Assembly (NCBI RefSeq): GCF_026210795.1
Contig: NC_089440.1
Location: 3,782,001 to 3,846,000 of the forward strand
Reading direction: 5' to 3'
Length of the DNA stretch: 64,000 nt
Source of the DNA: Rhizophagus irregularis
Lineage: Eukaryota > Glomeromycota > Glomeromycetes > Glomerales > Glomeraceae
The notes under the pieces were generated by a model, which worked only from the letters and a program-made list of their open reading frames with translations, made no database searches and was not told where the DNA came from. Shown piece by piece: positions 47,956 through 59,220 of this stretch. The translations under genes were made by a program, and so were the position numbers. How positions within the stretch are numbered: position 1 is the first letter of the stretch; each line of letters begins with the position of its first letter.

Positions 47956-48606
47956 TTAATAATCGCATCGACCATCTTTAGGACCATCTTTCCATCTCTC
48001 ATCAATTTTATTACAATCAAAAATTGGTTTACCCAAACGTTCATTAACAATATTATGCATATCACATAACCATTTACCCAACGACCTTTTACTTTCAACC
48101 TTAGGTGGCATTTTAGTCATTTCATCACGTAGATGTTCAGCACAATACCAACAAGGGTAAAATTGAGAAAAAGTATCTAAAAATTTACGCATATTTCTTT
48201 GTTGTTTATAAGAAGGTACTTCAGGATAATAAGCAGCCATTGTATGTAAGAATGTCCATGTGGCTTTTCCTAATTGTTCTGAATCTGGTGGACAACCCTC
48301 AGGTAATTCTTGCGAAGAATTGCTTTTAAATTCAGTTACTTCCATATTATTATTTATGTTGTCTGTATTATGTGATGTTTGTTGCTTCTTTTTTCCTCGC
48401 TTTGTCCAATCCTTGAATGCAGTACAAGCTCTACACGGTTTTCCATCTTTATCCAATATAATTCCAGTCGTTTTACTGTCACCTGAAGTTGTAGATTTCT
48501 GATCATTATACTGCGGTGATTCAGTAAAAGATGGTTCCGTTGTTTTTTTACCGTTTGACTGTAAGTTAGAAATGTCTTCGTTTTGTAAAGGAAGTAATTC
48601 CGTCAT
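47956..48606 (-). CDS. ERV1: FAD-linked sulfhydryl oxidase Erv1/ALR
   Basis: Mitochondrial intermembrane-space oxidase that reoxidises Mia40 during disulfide-driven protein import and passes electrons to cytochrome c or oxygen. It is a single-exon gene. I chose the start at 48606 (MTELLPLQNED), giving 216 residues; an upstream in-frame ATG at 48675 would add 23. Visible features: N-terminal shuttle pair CRAC (C58, C61), linker rich in Lys/Asn, then the Erv1 core CPPDSEQLGKATWTFLHTMA, active-site CWYC (C152, C155) followed by AEHLRDEM, and the FAD-binding/structural pair in CDMHNIVNERLGKPIFDC (C181, C198). The order and spacing match fungal Erv1. All key cysteines are present. Confidence 0.96.
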   Translation of the reverse strand: MTELLPLQNEDISNLQSNGKKTTEPSFTESPQYNDQKSTTSGDSKTTGIILDKDGKPCRACTAFKDWTKRGKKKQQTSHNTDNINNNMEVTEFKSNSSQELPEGCPPDSEQLGKATWTFLHTMAAYYPEVPSYKQQRNMRKFLDTFSQFYPCWYCAEHLRDEMTKMPPKVESKRSLGKWLCDMHNIVNERLGKPIFDCNKIDERWKDGPKDGRCDY

Positions 48607-49501
48607 AATAAAATAAAATTCAAAGGTAGAATTTCGATCTATTCTCCCTATATATGTAGAGATTTTGAGCCACACTATGACAGTTCGATACTAAATAAGG
48701 AGACGCGTCAATAAACGCTTTAGCCTAATTTAGCGATATGACTCCCATTTTTGAGGAACCAATTAGGAAGTTCTGTTCAACTATCTTTTTGGAATTGACC
48801 AATACTTAGAAAAAAAACAACATTCGACAACCCATTTTACTTTTTTTTCTCTCTTTAATTCAGGGAGATTACTTTTTTCATAGTAGAGGATAATTTTTTA
48901 GAATAAACATTTCTGAATATTTTCCCATAAAAATAGGAATATCGTCTTGAGTAATAAGAGTTGATGGTATTGAAACAAGAGAAAACATAACATTAATGGA
49001 TGTTTGTATTAATTATCTAATGATGATATGATGATATGATGCTAGACTTTAGATCTTTCTAAATTTTTCTTGTTAGTCAACAGCTCATTTGTGCATATAA
49101 AAAATGATCTGACCATCACGTACATCATGATTCACATGATTAGCAGATCACGAATTATAAGAGCAAACTTTTTATTGGTTCAAGATAATCATTTTGATAA
49201 AAAAAAAATTTTTTTTCTTAAATCACATGTGTATAATATGCTACGTACGCAAGAAGAACAATGAAAGTGTCCTTCAAAACAAAGATAAATTGTTGCGTAT
49301 TCGCGCATATTGAGTAACAGTCGTGCAACCTTTTTTTTTTAAAAAAATACTATTATGATTGCTTGTTTCGTATTACACTATTACCATATTAAACATCACA
49401 TGAAGCATTGAATAAAAGAATTTGGTTGATTACCCATTCATACAATTTTTTTTTTTTTTTGATTCATTATTTTAAATACATTTGTTATTTGGACGGATAT
49501 T
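48607..49501. promoter_or_regulatory. Divergent upstream region between ERV1 and aminoacylase-1
   Basis: ERV1 (minus) and the aminoacylase gene (plus) are transcribed away from each other, so this ~0.9-kb stretch must contain both promoters. A T-run (49445-49460) lies about 40 bp upstream of the aminoacylase ATG, and ACGTACATCATGATTCACAT near 49120 is a locally complex patch. No defined factor site can be called. Confidence 0.4.
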
Positions 49502-51224
49502 ATGGCAGACGGAGAAAACCCATCTGTTACGCGTTTTAGAGAATATTTACGCATAAAAACAGTTCAACCTAATCCAGACTATGAGTCTTGTAAAAAATGG
49601 CTTTTAAATCAAGCAAAAGATATAGGTTTAACTTCGCAAGTTTTTGAGGTATTTAACCTACTTTTTATATATTTATTTACTTAGAAAATTAACTTGGTTT
49701 TTATTTCGTCAGTATGTTAAGGGAAAACCAATAATTTTGCTAACTTGGACTGGTCGTGACCCAGAATTACCTGCTATACTTTTGAACTCTCATACTGACG
49801 TAGTGCCAGTATTTGAGGTATTCATCAATTAACGTTTAATCGATTTAATATTATTTTATCATTCTAAGATTTATTTATTTAGGATAAATGGTCATGTGAT
49901 CCATTTGAAGCTTATAAACGTGAAAATGGTGACATTATTGCAAGGGGAGCACAAGATATGAAATGTGTCGGAACAAGCTACCTCGAAGCTATTAGGTGTC
50001 TTAAGGATCAAGATAAACAGCCATGTCGAACAATTCACCTTTCTTATGTTCCTGGTAATTATATATTTTTATATTTATTAAAATTATTCTTTCTAGATTT
50101 ACAATTAATACTAATTTCTAAAATTTTAAGATGAGGAAATTGGAGGTCATGATGGAATGAAACTCTTTGTTAAATCAGAAGATTTTAAAAAGCTAAATAT
50201 TGGATTTGCATTAGATGAAGGAATCGCATGTCCTCATAATGCTTTAAAAGTATTTTATGGAGAGAGAACTACATGGTGGATTGATGTTATAACGAGAGGT
50301 AACACGGGTCATGGTTCACAGTTTATTAATGATACTGCCGTATCCAAATTGGTAAATAAAATGATTTATTATTTCTTAAAAAATTAATAAAGTTTTAACT
50401 AAAGAAAACTTGTACTTTTTTTTGAATACTATAGCATCGAATCATCAATAAACTTTTGAGTTTCCGTGAATCTCAAGAAATGCAATTAGAAATAGGAAGA
50501 GACAGAAGTGGAAGAAAATATACACTTGGAAATGTGACAAGTATCAATCTTACCATATTACAAGTATGTATAAATAATATTTTAATTTTAAACCTACCGA
50601 ATCTAACCATATTGCTATATTAGGCTGGTGCTCAATATAATATAATTCCACAAGAGGCAAAGGCTGGATTTGATATTCGTATATCACCAGATGTTAATTT
50701 GAAAGATTTTAAAGAATTATTAGAAAAACTTATTAAATCTGAATCCGAGTGAGTAACAAATTTAACTTTTTATAATCTATCTAATCTAATCTTATTGAAT
50801 TTAAAATCATATCCTTTTTTATATAGTACTACATTAGAATACGTTCATTATCATGGTGATAATAGTTGTACTCCGCTTGATGATAGTAATGTTTGGTGGG
50901 TTACATTCCGCGATTTTTGTGATGTGAGGTTGGTAATTAAAAAGTAAAAGTCTTCTTTATAATTTGGAAATACTTAATATTTGCTAATTTAAATATTTAA
51001 AATTATATAGAAATATTTCTATTGAACCAGAAATCTTCCCTGCTGCTACCGATTCACGTTATCTTCGTGAATTTGGTATTCCAGCTTTGGGAGTATCTTA
51101 TATTAAAAATACTCCTGTATTATTACATGACCATGATGAACGTATAAATGAAAATCTGTTTCTGGAAGGTATTGAATTTTATACCGACTTAATTACTCAT
51201 TTGGCAAATATTCAAACTATTTAA
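49502..51224 (+). CDS. ACY1: Aminoacylase-1 (M20 family N-acyl-L-amino-acid amidohydrolase)
   Basis: Zinc hydrolase that releases free amino acids from N-acyl-L-amino acids in the cytosol. Eight exons: 49502-49648, 49713-49817, 49883-50054, 50131-50351, 50435-50563, 50624-50748, 50827-50928, 51011-51224. They join in frame to 404 residues (human ACY1 has 408). Metal ligands and catalysis: NSHTDVVPV (H76, general-acid-support D78), ARGAQDMKC (bridging D109), DEEIGGHDG (catalytic E143, ligand E144), and the C-terminal LLHDHDE (H373). The dimerisation/lid part has [18 protein letters not shown] with the conserved His. Introns are 59-82 nt with GT-AG ends. The C-terminus (ANIQTI) has no peroxisomal tag. 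No lesions seen. Confidence 0.95.
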
Positions 51225-51413
51225 TTAAAATTATTATATAAATAAATTTGTATAAAGTTTTTGTTTAATGATTCTTTTTATGAAACAAAATTCATAATTG
51301 TGTGAAAATTCTATTCGTCACTCATTATCTGTCACATGTGCGTCACATTTTTGCAAAGATATGTGTAACATCTTTTTATAATTAACGCGGCATTTTTTTT
51401 GTGAAATTTAAAT

Positions 51414-52927
51414 ATGGAAGAAGTTCCGATTACCCTTACTCTTGATAGTTCTCTCAGATTCCCAGAATGTGAAATAGATAGTGAAACATTTGAGCACATT
51501 TCTGAAAATAAACCTTCAAGTGTATCGCTTTTGCAAGAAGAATCTCAAAGTGATAAATATATGCTACACTCTGAGCTCAATCCAAATGACATTATACAAG
51601 ACATTCCCATTTATTTATCACAACAACTTGCCAATCAACTTTACATCATACAATATCCTGTTAGACCACGTACAAACCCTTATGTCGGTAACAATGCACC
51701 CCGTGAAGCACGTTTCAAACAGCATTCACAAAAGCTTGAACTTGACATTCCATTACAAACAAATTCGCAATGGTACAATCGTGATAGAGGAGAGGAACTT
51801 GTTTTGGGTCTTAATGATAAAGAAGCTCGGACAATTTATGATCGATCATGGAGACGTGATAGAAATGATGGATTGTTAGACAAACAGACTTTGCAGTCAA
51901 CTATTGTACCACCTCAAGCGAATTATTGGATGGGTGTAATCAAGGATGGTAGGTAATATCCACTTTTTAATTTTATATTTTTAGTCAATTTATAATAGTT
52001 TGTTTATTTCTTTTGTGATTTCAGGTGGACTTCACATGACTCCAGTTCACACAACCCTGCAACTACGACCAGGACTAAAATATCTTGATAAAATTGATGA
52101 AAAATTAAAGAATGCTAGTAAAAAAGCACAAGCTATGGAAGAGGAAGAACTTGTTAGTGATTTAAAAAGTGTTAAATTAAACAAAGAAGATCCTGGAGTA
52201 GGTTCAAGTAAAGGAAAAGGCTCCGGAAGGGGAAGGCCTTCTCCGGTATTTAAACATTTGTTTATATAAATTTGTTTTTTTTGCCAACAATAAATGCAAT
52301 ATCAATTCTTTTCTCATTAAGGGTTTTACGAGTGAAGATAAAATCACAGATAAGTCTTCACTTAAAAAAAATACTCGCCCGACTTCTTCGCGTATGATGG
52401 AAGAAGAAAAATGGAAGAAAATGAAATATTTTGATGCGGATGTAAGGAAAAATCTTAGATAACTCTTGTACATATCATTTTAATATGTATTTTTTAAATT
52501 AATTTGTTTGTTTATTTAGTCTACGGAGACAGAAGATATTCTTATTAAGATGCACACTTTACAAACTGATCTCTTAGAATGTAAGACTAAGGATATTAAT
52601 GATTATATTGATGCCATCAGCACTTTCCCCAAGACAATTGATGAACCATTGTCAAATATTGAAGAAGGTCAACAATCTGAAATAAGTACATTACTTAGTC
52701 CTTTGAGGCCAGAAATAAATCAGACACATCCACTTTTTATTCCCCCAACTCCTGGTGTAATAAATTCTTCAGTAACTAAACCTTCATCTAATCTTTCTAC
52801 AAGATCAATTTCTTCTAGATCAAGAGGTTCAAATATTCCCAGCAAATCTGGAAAAGCAAGTACACTTCGTTCTAGTAGGGGAACAAGAGGGAAAAGAGGC
52901 CAAAATCCACGTGCTAAAAATTCTTAA
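51414..52927 (+). CDS. DNA-directed RNA polymerase III subunit RPC5 (Rpc37 / POLR3E)
   Basis: Subunit of the Pol III-specific RPC4-RPC5 (Rpc53-Rpc37) dimer that works in initiation and termination on tRNA and 5S genes. Exons 51414-51948, 52025-52245, 52322-52441 and 52520-52927 give 427 residues. The N-terminal dimerisation region carries IIQDIPIYLSQQLANQLYII and QYPVRPRTNPY, then LELDIPLQTNSQWYNRDRGE, LDKQTLQSTIVPPQANYWMG and GGLHMTPVHTTLQLRPGLKY, the family signature. The C-terminal half is acidic then basic, ending in a Gly/Arg/Lys tail (RGTRGKRGQNPRAKNS). It lies 189 bp downstream of the aminoacylase stop in the same direction, so its promoter must be short. Confidence 0.9.
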
Positions 52928-54110
52928 TATTATTAAACAGGAATGACATCTAATTTTTATTAACTAGTTATAATATATTTGTTACAAAATAAAATGTTTC
53001 TAAATTTATTTTAATACTTTATAGACCTAATTATAAATTAATATTAATTACTGATCCGTCTGAAATTTAACATTTGCAGTCAATTGGCAATAAATACACA
53101 AACATATAATTATTTATATTTTATAAAAATCATACCATATATGTAAAAAAAATCCCCAAGAAAAAAAAATACACAAAAAAACTGTATATTTATCATTATT
53201 ATAAAAAAGGAGCAAAATTGAAATTATTAAAATCTATTTATATCTCATAAAATAAATAATACATATGCAGAAGATTATAATAAAATATTATAATTGTGTA
53301 TAAAAATTATTAGTTATAATAATAAAGTATAAAAAAAAAAGTTTAATTAAATTATTATTGTATGAACTGCTTAATAATGATCTAATGTTTATACTTAATT
53401 ATTGCTTAATTAAAATTTTATATTTAATTTAGTAGTATTTTCTAATACTAACTGAATATATAGATAAAGTACATTAAACTGTATATTTTTAATGTTTTTA
53501 TTTGCAAAAATGTGTTAATAATTTTTTACAATTTTTTAATTTTATATTTTTGATTAAATGGAAAACTCTTTTTGGTAGATCTCTGATCTATAATTTCATA
53601 TGGAAAACAGAAGCAGTTTTTTGCAAGCCTTAAGACAAATTATTGATACCAATATAAAATACAATATCTTTTTAAAGAGCTTACCACCATACACAAATAA
53701 AAATGTTTACAGAACAGGATAAAAAAGTCTTTATAAGTTTTATTAAGACATAAGCGTTTAAACTTTTCTTCTTATTTTTAATAATGAACTTTATGTAGTA
53801 ATATACTTTGCAAATAAGATCCACTTCAAGTAATGTAAATAATAAAACCAATATTTATGCTACTTTTTTGATATTTTTCATTAATAAAGCTATAGAAACT
53901 TTTTTTGAGGCTTATAATAATTTTATAGATCAATTTGCTAAAACTTTTCACAAACTGCCAAAATAATAAAAACAGCCAATAGATGGTATAATTGGGATAA
54001 ACTTTATATTCATTGGAAAATTTTTTAAAATACAGAATTGCAAAGATTTGTAAAATTACTTTTTTTTGTGAATTTAATGGCCCACCATAAGTACAAAAAT
54101 AAATATACAA
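52928..54110. other. AT-rich intergenic region
   Basis: About 1.2 kb after RPC5 with no convincing gene. The short minus-strand frame at 53826-54110 is Lys/Ile/Tyr/Phe-rich and looks like AT-rich noise. Confidence 0.4.
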
Positions 54111-54640
54111 AAGTTATTATCTAATATACAAAAGTAATTATTTGAATATACAAAAGTTAACATTTAAATATACAAAAGTTATTATTTGAATATACAAAAG
54201 TTGTTATTGAATATATAAAAATTAACATTTAAATATACAAAAGTTATTATTTGAATATACAAAAGTTGTTATTGAATATATAAAAGTTATCATTTAAATA
54301 TACAAAATTCAATATGCTATCAATTTGGTCAAATCTAAAATTAAAAAAAAATTACTGCTTAATTTATATATTCAAATAATAACTTTTGTATATTTAAATG
54401 TTAACTTTCATATATTCATATATCAACTTTTATATATTCAAATATTGTCTTTTATATATTTGAATATTAACTTTATATTGTTTATTCAAATGATAATTTT
54501 TGTATATTTAAATAACCACTTTTATATATTCAAATAACTACTTTTATACAAGTGAATATATTAAAATGATTATTTGAATATACAAAAGTTAATATCTGAA
54601 TATACATTTTAGTATATTCAAATGATAATTTTTGTATATA
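54110..54640. repeat. Inverted pair of ~24-bp tandem arrays
   Basis: Bases 54110-54310 repeat AATATACAAAAGTTATTATT about nine times. Bases 54355-54640 hold mainly the reverse complement (ATATTCAAATAATAACTTTT and variants). The two arms can fold into a long hairpin. No coding capacity. Confidence 0.8.
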
Positions 54641-54756
54641 CTGTTTGTGCTTACAGTAAGCCATAAAAATCTGTAATTTTGCAGATTTTTGCTTTTTATT
54701 TTTTATAGAATTATGCAATAATCTGCAATTTTACATGTTTCTAATTTTTTATGTAC

Positions 54757-55085
54757 AGTTAACTCCCTCTATAATCACTCCCATTATAGTTATATTCTAC
54801 TACATAGCCACACCAGTTAAATGTTCAAAACACTTTATTATTAAAATCTATCCTATATAGTCACAATATATTTATAGACACTATTACACCTATCCTCAAA
54901 AATCTTATATTAAAAAGAACCGTTTATAATTACAGTTATATAAAGAATATATTAAATAACTTGGCATCTAATAATTGTACAAAGGTGTACTATAACTTGT
55001 TAGAATCGTCTCACTGAGACGAATTGAATAGTAGTGGTTTTATTCTTTTACTTTGTTAGTAGTTTACGGCTAGACTTCCCTCTAA
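54757..55085 (+). mobile_element. Truncated pogo-like element (same family as 10217-41419)
   Basis: Begins TA-CAGTTAACTCCCTCTATAA and follows the reverse complement of 41419-41100 base for base with few changes: ATGTTCAAAACACTTTATTA, AAAGAACCGTTTATAAT and CTTGGCATCTAATAAT, then the GTCTCACTGAGACGAATTGA core at 55010-55028. Similarity stops near 55060-55085, so the other terminus is missing. Confidence 0.75.
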
Positions 55086-55204
55086 GGATGGGTCTGCAAA
55101 TGATTTTCAAATTCCACAATATTGTGGATTTTGAAATTGAATTGTAGTTAGTAATCCGCAATTTCACAATTCTAATTAGCTGTCTATAACTGTCAGTTTT
55201 GCCA

Positions 55205-55755
55205 TTTTTATATATATAAAAAACACCAGAATTAATAGTTCTGGAGTTTTTTTATATAAAAATATCAGAACTATTGCTTCTAGCATATTTTTTTATAAAA
55301 ACGTTAGAACTGTAGGTTTAGTTCTGGTATTTTCTTTTAATTTTTTTATATAAAAACGCTAAAACTATGAGTTCTGGCGTTTTCTTTTAATTTTTTTTAT
55401 ATAAAAATGTCAGAATCATAGGTTTTAGCATTTTCTTTTAATTTTTTTATATAAAAACGTCAGAATCATAGGTTTTAGCATTTTCTTTTAATTTTTTTTA
55501 TATAAAAAATACTGGAACTATAATTCTGGCATTTTCTTTTAATTTTATTTTATATAAAAACACCAGAACTATATCTTAGCATTTTCTTTTAATTTTTTTT
55601 ATATAAAAATACCAGAACTATAGATTCTGGCATTTTTTTAATTTTTTTATATAAAAATGCTAGAACTATAAGTTCTGGCATTTTTTTAAATTTTTTTATA
55701 TAAAAATGCCAGATCTATGGGTTCTGGCATTTTTTTTAATTATTTTTTATATAAA
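55205..55755. repeat. ~55-bp tandem repeat with a hairpin in each unit
   Basis: About ten units, each TTTTTTTATATAAAAA followed by an imperfect palindrome of the type GCCAGAACTATAGTTCTGGC and ATTTTCTTTTAA. The palindrome halves vary in step across units (for example ACCAGAACTATAGATTCTGG), which keeps pairing. No gene. Confidence 0.8.
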
Positions 55756-56003
55756 ATGCCAGAATAATAAAGACCCCAGAAAATGCTTATATATGTAAAG
55801 TACCAAAGTGCTTAGCTAATATAGAAAAATTTTATAATGTAAGAATTTTATAATACTTAATTTTGAAAAAATTTTATACTATGTAAGATAATTAAATTGC
55901 ATATTTTTGGTATTATTTTAAAATACTAAGAGTTTTTAGTTGCTTATTTTTCATATTTATAGAACTTTTTAAAATATTATATATTGAATTTATAATTAAT
56001 TTT

Positions 56004-56434
56004 GGGTATTGCTAAATATCACCAGTAGTGATTGTCATTACATGTAAAATATTTTTTGAATTTTCAAAAATTTTTGACTGTGACATTATTCTAATTATAA
56101 TATAAATATCATTACTATATATAAATTTATGGGTAGAATAAGTTTGCCTTAGATTATAAAGGCTGTTGTTTAAATAGTTTTTAAGAAAAATAGGAAAGTT
56201 TGATTTTATAAGCAAAATATAATTTTTTTTTAAAAAAAGATTTTTTTTAGTCAAATTTTCAAAATTTTAGTGTGATTAGTATCTACTCAGGTTTGTTTTA
56301 CACATTTATTATTTAAATTGAAATTTTTGAAAAAAAAATTATGATGTGTTTTTTAACTCTAGCCAAAATTATAATTTTCGGTCAGAATTAAGTGATGTGG
56401 TGACGATCACCACTGGTGATATTTAGCAATACCC
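56004..56434. mobile_element. 431-bp MITE with 9-bp target duplication (MULE-like)
   Basis: Terminal inverted repeats of about 32 bp: GGGTATTGCTAAATATCACC at the left and its complement at the right, continuing AGTRGTGATYGTCA with two mismatches. The direct repeat ATTAATTTT lies immediately outside both ends (55995-56003 and 56435-56443). A 9-bp duplication is typical of Mutator-like elements. The short minus-strand frame inside is AT-rich noise. Confidence 0.8.
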
Positions 56435-56579
56435 ATTAATTTTTATTTTATTTTCACTAATGGTAAGTGTTAATTTTGTACTACATTTTACAATTTTATA
56501 TAAATACATAAACAAAAATTTTTTTTGATGAAATTATAAAATTACTGTAAATATGTTTTACTTTAAAATATAATTTCAC

Positions 56580-57130
56580 TACTCACCACTTTGGTTATAT
56601 CAAATTATCTTTTATGCTTAAGTAAGGTTGTTCAGCAAGTTAAATCTACTTGTATTTCAATTTTCATAAGGCTAAGTATGATATTTATATAAAAAAGCAT
56701 ATTTTTTATAATGGTACTAACTTCTGAATTTTTCATTTTTTTATTTACAACTTTAGAGCGTAATTACGCCACTTTGGTCAAATGAAATCGACTTTCTAAA
56801 TTAATTGAAAGTTGTTCGGCAAGGTCAAAACTACTTATATATTAATTTTCATGAGTGTGAATATAATACTTATGGAAAAAATGCATTTTTTATAACAGTA
56901 CTAACTTGAATTTTTTATTTTTTCATTTACAACTTTAGAGCATAATTACACCTCTTTTGTCAAATGAAATCGACTTTCTAAATTAATTGAAAATTGTTCA
57001 GCAAGGTTAAAACTACCTACATATTAATTTTATGGGTGCAAGTATAATACTTATAGAAAAATTTACATTTTTTGTAATAGTATTAATTTTGAATTTTTTT
57101 TTACTGTTTATTAACTTTAGAGCTTTTAAC
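56580..57130. repeat. Three tandem ~187-bp units
   Basis: Three diverged direct repeats, recognisable by ACTTTAGAGCGTAATTACGC, TCAAATGAAATCGACTTTCT, TTGTTCRGCAAGGT and TTTTTTATAAYRGTACTAA. The last unit runs into the CAGTTCAG-rich start of the palindrome at 57120. Confidence 0.75.
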
Positions 57131-58930
57131 GGTTCCAGTTTAAACCAGAAACTGATCCAAAACTGGCCAAAAATTTGGTTCAGTTCTCAGTTCAGTTTTG
57201 GAATCAGAACTGTTCAGTTCAGTTTGATTCTATTTTATTTTAAGAAAAAATGCAAAAATCAAAATAACTCAGCAACCAGTGATTGTATAAAGATATGCAA
57301 TAGCTCATTAGAATTGACTCATCAGGACGCGTCGAATGGTGGTAAGAACATCTCTCTAGCCTTGATGAGTGCTACAGAGATGAGTGGTGTAGGATTAAGT
57401 AAGGTTGCAGGCTAAACTGGTTTTTGAATTTGGCAAAACGTCTAAACCTCAGTTTCGTCAATTTTTTTATAAGAGTTTATTATAGTTTTGTCATTTCACA
57501 CACGTCAAATGACCAAAAACAGGCAAAAAAAATGGCTAGAATTGCATAAACTATTCGCAAATTTATATAAACTATTTACAAATAGTATAGGTTAATTCGC
57601 AAATAGCCAAAAATAGCCAAAAATAGCTAAGAATAGCCACTGCTTTTCGTGCCATTTTTTTTGCCGATTTTTAGCATTTCAACCTGTGTCATATGATTTT
57701 TATAGTCAAGTTTCGCCAAATTTTTATTAATATTTTAATATAGTTTTGTCAAGTTTTACGTTTACTATGGGGTTTCGCCTGCAACTTTAGGTCAAGGAGA
57801 TGTATAGTGTATGGTCTCCTATATAACAGTTTACATAGGTGATAAATAATATGACGGGTTAAACACGTGATTTGGAGTGAGTCAAAATGCTATTAATCAC
57901 CTGTGTATGGTTCACACCCCTTATTTTACACACTGTTACATACTGCTAAATATCACCATACACCATACAGGTGGTCGACCCTACACCACTGGTATTCGTC
58001 TTACCAAGCCTTAATATATCATGAGATAATCAACACTAAACATTTTTTATAAAACTAGCAATAGAATCATATATTGATTCTAGAGAAATGATTTTGGCAT
58101 CATTTGATAGGTCTTAATGTAATGAGACGAATCTAATGAGCCTTTTTTCATTTTTTTTATGATCACTACATAACAAGTTATCTTAATTTTCACATTTTTT
58201 TAAATTTTTGAACGTCAAAAAATAAAAATTCTGATCTAAGATATAACCCATCTTTTACTGATTATATTAGAATGATCTTTAACTCATTAGAACCGTCTTA
58301 GTGAGATGAGTTGAATGACAGCAAAATCATATCTTTAGCATTGATAGATACCTTTCTAATGCTGATTTTCTAAAATTGCTTAGCATGATTTATCTCATGA
58401 TATACCGATGCTAGAGACATGATCTTACTGTCATTCAACTCGTCTCACTGAGACGGTTCTAATGAGCTAAAGATCGTTCTAATACAATCAGTAGTAGATG
58501 GGTTATATCTTAGATCAGAATTTTATTTTTTGATGTTCGAAATGCGAAAATTAAGATAACTTGTTATGTAGTGATCATAAAAAAATGAAAAAAAGCTTAT
58601 TAGATTCGTCTCATTAAGACCTATCGAATGATGCCAAGATTATTTCCTTAGAATCAATAGATACGATTCTATTGCTCATTTCATAAAAAATGTTTAGCAT
58701 TAATTATCTCGTAATATATTAAGGCTAGAGAGATATTCTTATCACCATTCGACGCATCCTGATGAGACGATTCTAATGAGCTATTGCACGTCATTATACA
58801 ATCACTAGTTTCTGAGTTATTTTGATTTTCGCATTTTTTCTTAAAATCGGATAGAACTGAACTGAACTTGATGGTTCTGGTTTGGTTTTCATTTAGTTTC
58901 AGTTAAGATTGCTTGCCGAAACTAGAGGAT
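57120..58930. mobile_element. Foldback-type imperfect palindrome centred near 58385
   Basis: The left arm (57120-57363 plus 58013-58385) and right arm (58385-58930) are inverted copies of each other over more than 0.5 kb. Shared segments include AAATCAAAATAACTCAG, GAGATTnTAATGAGCTATTG, TAGATGGGTTATATCTTAGA and AAGATAACTTGTTATGTAGT. Outer edges carry GTTCAGTTCAGTTTGATTCT and its inverse. The left arm is interrupted at 57364-58006 by another element. CGTCTCACTGAGACGG-type cores recur within both arms. Confidence 0.75.
57364..58006. mobile_element. 643-bp insertion in the left arm of the palindrome
   Basis: The intact right arm has no counterpart to this segment. AGCCTT occurs on both sides (57358-57363 and 58007-58012). 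AGTGGTGTAGG near the left end is matched by CCTACACCACT near the right end. It includes GAATAGCCA/AAATAGCCAAAAATAGCC short repeats. Type unknown. Confidence 0.55.
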
Positions 58931-59095
58931 TTTGGCAGAATGGCATACGTGAAACTGCCAAAACTAGTTTTGCGAAATCATCAAGAAATGCCAAAACTGC
59001 GAAACCTATCAAAATCGCGAAACTGCCATAACTTGCCAAAACTGTTTCGGCGTTTCAGCAATACTTTCTATATGATTTAATTAGAGTTTCGGCAT
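58910..59095. repeat. Short GAAACTGCCAAAACT-type repeats
   Basis: A cluster of CGAAACTGCC, GCCAAAACTG and GTTTCGGC motifs in both orientations, resembling transposon subterminal repeats. It could belong to the hAT element whose transposase lies at 60485-62785, but no paired terminus was found. Confidence 0.45.
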
Positions 59096-59220
59096 TTAAA
59101 CAATTTATAAGAATAAAGACAATATAATTTTTTGTATGTAAATATTTATTTTATAATATTTAATATTAAACTAATAAAATATACAATTAAAAATATAATA
59201 AAAATTAAAATTTAATATCT

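Noticed and set aside
56012-56254. 80-codon minus-strand ORF
   Set aside because: Lies inside the 431-bp MITE and has AT-rich, low-complexity composition.
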